DNA of 8,643 nucleotides, taken from assembly GCA_948874605.1 (NCBI GenBank), contig CAQRXS010000057.1, positions 1 through 8,643 of the forward strand, given 5' to 3'. Origin of the DNA: an uncultured Bacilli bacterium. GTDB lineage: Bacteria > Bacillota_I > Bacilli_A > RF39 > UBA660. Numbering within the stretch: the first letter of the stretch is position 1; each line of letters begins with the position of its first letter. Below the pieces are notes generated by a model. That model was not told where the DNA came from and did no database searches. It was given only the letters and a program-made list of their open reading frames with translations. The translations under genes were made by a program, and so were the position numbers. Below are positions 6,840-8,643 of the stretch, piece after piece.

Positions 6840-7345
6840 TGGATAACAGAAGTAAAAAGTTTGTATTTGTTCCATTTTGTTTATTGGCTCAAAGTTATCA
6901 GGCACAAGGAATAGTTAAATATGAGTGGAAAAGTTCAATTAGACCATTTGTTGATTTGCTTCTTGACAGTGATATTAATATTATTCAAATGCCATGTGCA
7001 GAAGCAGAATACAATAATAGTTTGCTTAGAGAACCAAAAGGAATAAGTAAATATAATACAGAGGAATTTAATAAACATTGTGATGAATTAGCAAATAAGG
7101 TATCACATCAAATAAAAGAAATAATATTATCAGGTTATAAGGTAATAGCCATACTTGGTATAGAGCAATCTCCATCCTGTTGTGTAAACTATATATATAC
7201 TAATAAAGGAATGGAAAAAAGAATGGGATTATTTATGGAAAAATTATATGAGAATATTAAAGGATTTAATATTCCTATAATTGGTATAAACAGAAAATAT
7301 ATTAACAAATCTTTAAATGAATTAAAAAGGATATTAGAAAATTGA
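6839..7345 (+). CDS. TudS/DUF523-related putative desulfidase (CD3072-like)
   Basis: A 168-residue cytosolic protein. Three conserved cysteines sit in family-like settings: Cys14 in VPFCLLAQ, Cys53 in QMPCAEAE, and Cys114 in GIEQSPSCCVNY. The order and spacing resemble TudS (thiouracil desulfidase, DUF523) and its CD3072-type relatives, where three Cys bind a 4Fe-4S cluster whose fourth iron takes sulfur from a thiolated nucleobase. Glu55 after the second Cys and the SPSC serines could be the active-site acid and serine. The domain is alone, without the DUF1722 fusion seen in some homologues. Its ATG overlaps the PP-loop stop in TAATG, with GGAG at 6824-6827, so the two proteins are probably made together. 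All six arginines use AGA/AGG. The stop is TGA. The substrate is unknown; a related cluster enzyme with another substrate is possible. Confidence 0.72.
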   Translation: MDNRSKKFVFVPFCLLAQSYQAQGIVKYEWKSSIRPFVDLLLDSDINIIQMPCAEAEYNNSLLREPKGISKYNTEEFNKHCDELANKVSHQIKEIILSGYKVIAILGIEQSPSCCVNYIYTNKGMEKRMGLFMEKLYENIKGFNIPIIGINRKYINKSLNELKRILEN

Positions 7346-7346
7346 T

Positions 7347-7442
7347 ATATACATAACAACCATTGTAACATATAACAATGTATATTATGACATATTCAGT
7401 AACCCCCATACATAGTAAAATGAACTATTCATAATATACATT
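7347..7442 (+). repeat. Nested inverted repeats at the cassette's right end
   Basis: AATGTATATTATGA (7377-7390) and its exact complement TCATAATATACATT (7429-7442) form a 14-bp perfect inverted repeat around 38 bases, ending five bases before the second rlmD tail. Part of the left arm can instead pair upstream: ATATACAT (7347-7354) with ATGTATAT (7378-7385), and CATTGT (7361-7366) with ACAATG (7375-7380). No T run follows, so a standard terminator is unlikely. It could be a recombinase or accessory-factor site, or chance in AT-rich DNA. Confidence 0.6.
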
Positions 7443-7447
7443 CTAGG

Positions 7448-7483
7448 CATGTGGAATGTATGTGTGTCTTAAATAGACGATAA
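7448..7483 (+). pseudogene. Orphan rlmD 3' end, attachment-site-like repeat copy B
   Basis: This stretch encodes HVECMCVLNRR and a TAA stop in frame but has no methyltransferase sequence before it. It matches the true rlmD tail at 30 of 36 bases. Five of the six differences are silent third-position changes, and the sixth turns Val into Met. It looks like a functional tail displaced by insertion, the attR of an integration into rlmD, rather than a decayed copy. Confidence 0.75.
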
Positions 7484-7624
7484 AAATTAACTAGTCATTA
7501 GGTGTCAAAAAAACGATAAAAAATAGATAGTTTTAGTAAAAATTTTAAAAAATGTTTTGGGACTGTTTGTGTAGTGTATGTTTCCTCATACGAGGTCTTA
7601 GTGGTATATGCCTTATAGTTAAAT
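7484..7624 (+). repeat. Duplicated cassette leader, copy B
   Basis: This matches leader copy A in two blocks (7484-7514 and 7577-7624). Here GTATG (7576-7580), six bases TTTCCT, and CATAC (7587-7591) form a perfect hairpin or dyad. The distance between the CATACGAGGT motif and TATAGT is two bases longer than in copy A, so it does not hold one fixed -35/-10 spacing. It leads into AAGGAG (7626-7631) and the RhuM-like gene, as copy A leads into the PP-loop gene. Confidence 0.68.
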
Positions 7625-7640
7625 TAAGGAGAAATAAAAA

Positions 7641-7856
7641 ATGAAAAATGAAGTTATAGAAAATAATAAATCGGAATTAATAATATATGAATCAAAAGAT
7701 GGAAGTATTAAATTGGATGTAAATTTAGAAGATGAAACTGTTTGGTTATCTTTAGAACAGATGGCAAAATTATTCGGAAGGGATAAGTCAGTAATTTCTA
7801 GGCATATAAAAAATGTATTTATAGAGGAAGAATTAGATAGGAATATGGCGCAATAG
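7641..7856 (+). pseudogene. RhuM-family (virulence RhuM/Fic-associated) N-terminal remnant
   Basis: A 71-residue frame whose sequence (IIYESKDGSIKLDV, LEDETVWLSLEQMAKLFGRDKSVISRHIKN, EEELD) is the typical N-terminal helix-turn-helix-like domain of RhuM proteins, which are usually around 300 residues or more. It stops at TAG shortly after EELDRN, where family members go on to a conserved core. None of the three frames in the 33 bases before the next gene recovers that core, so the rest is deleted, not frameshifted. The 5' side is intact, with AAGGAG nine bases before the ATG and a leader like that of the neighbouring cassette. All three arginines are AGG. It may be a dead fragment or a small DNA-binding protein still made. 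The role of full-length RhuM is poorly known; it often lies near mobile and defence genes. Confidence 0.65.
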
Positions 7857-7889
7857 CTTAATACACCTAAACAAATGTAAGGAGAGAAT

Positions 7890-8643
7890 ATGGAATTCAT
7901 TAATATTTATGATAAAAAAAGATGTAAAACCAATAAAATAGTAGATAGATACTCTTATAAAAAAAATAGTAGTGAATATGATTTAAGTGTTCAAATTTGG
8001 ATAATGAACGACAAAAAAGAAATCGTTTTAACCAAGAGGTCATCAAAAATGAGTTATCCTAATTTATGGGAATGCACAGAAGGGTTAGTCGATGTAAATG
8101 AAACAAGCTTAGAAGCTGCTATAAGGGAGGTTAAGGAAGAGTTAGGAATAAATATATATCCACATGAAATAATAAAATTAAAAATAGATAAAAGGATAGA
8201 AAAGCCAAAATATGTGGATGTATATCTTTGTAAAAAAAATATATTATTATCTGATATCGAATTACAGAAAGAAGAGTGTATTGACGCCAAACTAGTAAAT
8301 GAAGATGAATATAATTTGATGTGTAAAAGGGGAGAAGTAATACCGTATTTAAACTATTTTTATGAAATTTATAGAAAGAATGAAAAGTATGGAATTATTA
8401 ATTATCAAAATCAAGTTTTTATTGATAAAGCAAAAAAATATTTAAAAGGAAATTTACATACACACACAATTAAATCAGATGGTAAGTATAGTGTGAAAGA
8501 AATTATAGAAATTTATAAAAATAAAAATTATGATTTTTTAGGAATTAGTGATCATGATATTTATTATGATGAAAAGGAAAATAGTGGTGTTGTTTTATTA
8601 AGTGGGATTGAAAAGTCTTGTTTATACAATGGAAATGATTTCA
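7890..8643 (+). CDS. Nudix hydrolase-PHP domain fusion, 3' end outside window
   Basis: The frame runs 251 codons from ATG 7890 to the edge of the window without a stop. The start follows AAGGAG (7879-7884) at 5 bases. Residues ~30-160 form a Nudix domain: IVLTKRSS, PNLWECTEG, then a full Nudix box G65-x5-E71-x7-REVKEELGI (79-87). The style resembles the Idi/YfcD branch, which hydrolyses X-linked nucleoside diphosphates or acts on related diphosphates. After a linker, a PHP domain starts at about 187: NLHTHTIKSDG (His190, His192, Asp197) and GISDHD (219-223), then SGIE with Glu241. These are the metal ligands of PHP phosphoesterases, which act on phosphomonoesters or 3'-phosphorylated nucleotides. 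All seven arginines use AGA/AGG, which suggests transfer. The rest of the PHP domain, and anything beyond it, is not visible. Confidence 0.85.
   Translation, partial: MEFINIYDKKRCKTNKIVDRYSYKKNSSEYDLSVQIWIMNDKKEIVLTKRSSKMSYPNLWECTEGLVDVNETSLEAAIREVKEELGINIYPHEIIKLKIDKRIEKPKYVDVYLCKKNILLSDIELQKEECIDAKLVNEDEYNLMCKRGEVIPYLNYFYEIYRKNEKYGIINYQNQVFIDKAKKYLKGNLHTHTIKSDGKYSVKEIIEIYKNKNYDFLGISDHDIYYDEKENSGVVLLSGIEKSCLYNGNDF

Larger units (their letters stand above)
5907..7447 (+). mobile_element. Putative inserted cassette at the rlmD 3' end carrying two genes
   Basis: This 1541-bp unit is bounded by the two copies of the rlmD tail, measured from the start of copy A to the base before copy B. It holds a 190-bp non-coding leader, the PP-loop ATPase and TudS-like genes in overlapping order, and about 100 bp of AT-rich DNA ending in a 14-bp inverted repeat directly before copy B. 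It encodes no integrase, so it would be non-autonomous, a cargo unit of a larger element, or the remnant of one. Arginine codon use differs from the flanking core genes (AGA/AGG in 9 of 11 codons in its two genes). Another reading is a tandem array in which the DNA after copy B is a second, related unit. Confidence 0.62.

Noticed and set aside
7417..7434. Third copy of the leader start (AAAATGAACTATTCATAA resembles AAAATCAACTATTCAGTA)
   Set aside because: The match is short and part of it belongs to the 14-bp inverted repeat; in such AT-rich DNA it can be chance.
1..8643. TGA read as tryptophan (Mycoplasma code)
   Set aside because: Tryptophans at conserved places are TGG, and the TudS-like gene ends normally at a TGA.
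1..8643. CRISPR array, tRNA, rRNA or riboswitch
   Set aside because: No regularly spaced repeats, cloverleaf-like sequence with a T-loop, rRNA-like stretch or known riboswitch core was found on reading both strands; gaps between genes are all under 300 bases.

Overview
The window is AT-rich DNA from a low-GC Bacillota-type bacterium. A core-genome segment (about 1-5942) is followed by an accessory segment (about 5907-8643) that looks inserted at the 3' end of a 23S rRNA methyltransferase gene. The standard genetic code fits: Trp is TGG and TGA serves as a stop. A SufU-type scaffold, a YlmC/YmxH PRC-barrel protein and a general-stress-type SDR all point to Bacilli, Erysipelotrichia or related Mollicutes-like lineages. 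I cannot name a genus.

Core segment: the tail of a family-2 glycosyltransferase enters from the left edge and ends in a small terminator. An extended -10 promoter then leads into a tightly packed operon, sufC, a very short sufD-like gene, sufS and sufU. The operon closes with a strong, probably bidirectional terminator and contains no sufB. A convergent SDR oxidoreductase follows, with a divergent small PRC-barrel gene beside it. A TrmA/RlmD-type m5U methyltransferase with four cluster cysteines and its own promoter ends this part.

Accessory segment: the last 12 codons of the methyltransferase gene occur twice, at 5907-5942 in the gene and at 7448-7483 as an orphan. They flank a roughly 1.5 kb cassette. 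The cassette holds a PP-loop ATPase with a CxxC plus a distant Cys and, overlapping it by one base, a TudS/DUF523-related putative desulfidase with three conserved Cys. After each copy of the tail comes a related non-coding leader ending just before the next gene. After the second copy the leader runs into a truncated RhuM-like N-terminus and then a Nudix-PHP fusion gene that leaves the window. No recombinase is visible. This is the pattern expected of elements accreting at an attachment site in the rumA/rlmD 3' end, which is a known integration site for mobile elements in Firmicutes.

How the genes may work together: SufCDSU supplies Fe-S clusters. RlmD, the PP-loop protein and the TudS-like protein all look like 4Fe-4S proteins and so are potential clients. 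The best candidate for an undescribed system is the PP-loop/TudS-like pair, two enzymes that by family both handle sulfur on nucleobase-type substrates through a three-Cys cluster with an open iron site. That function is inferred from motifs only.
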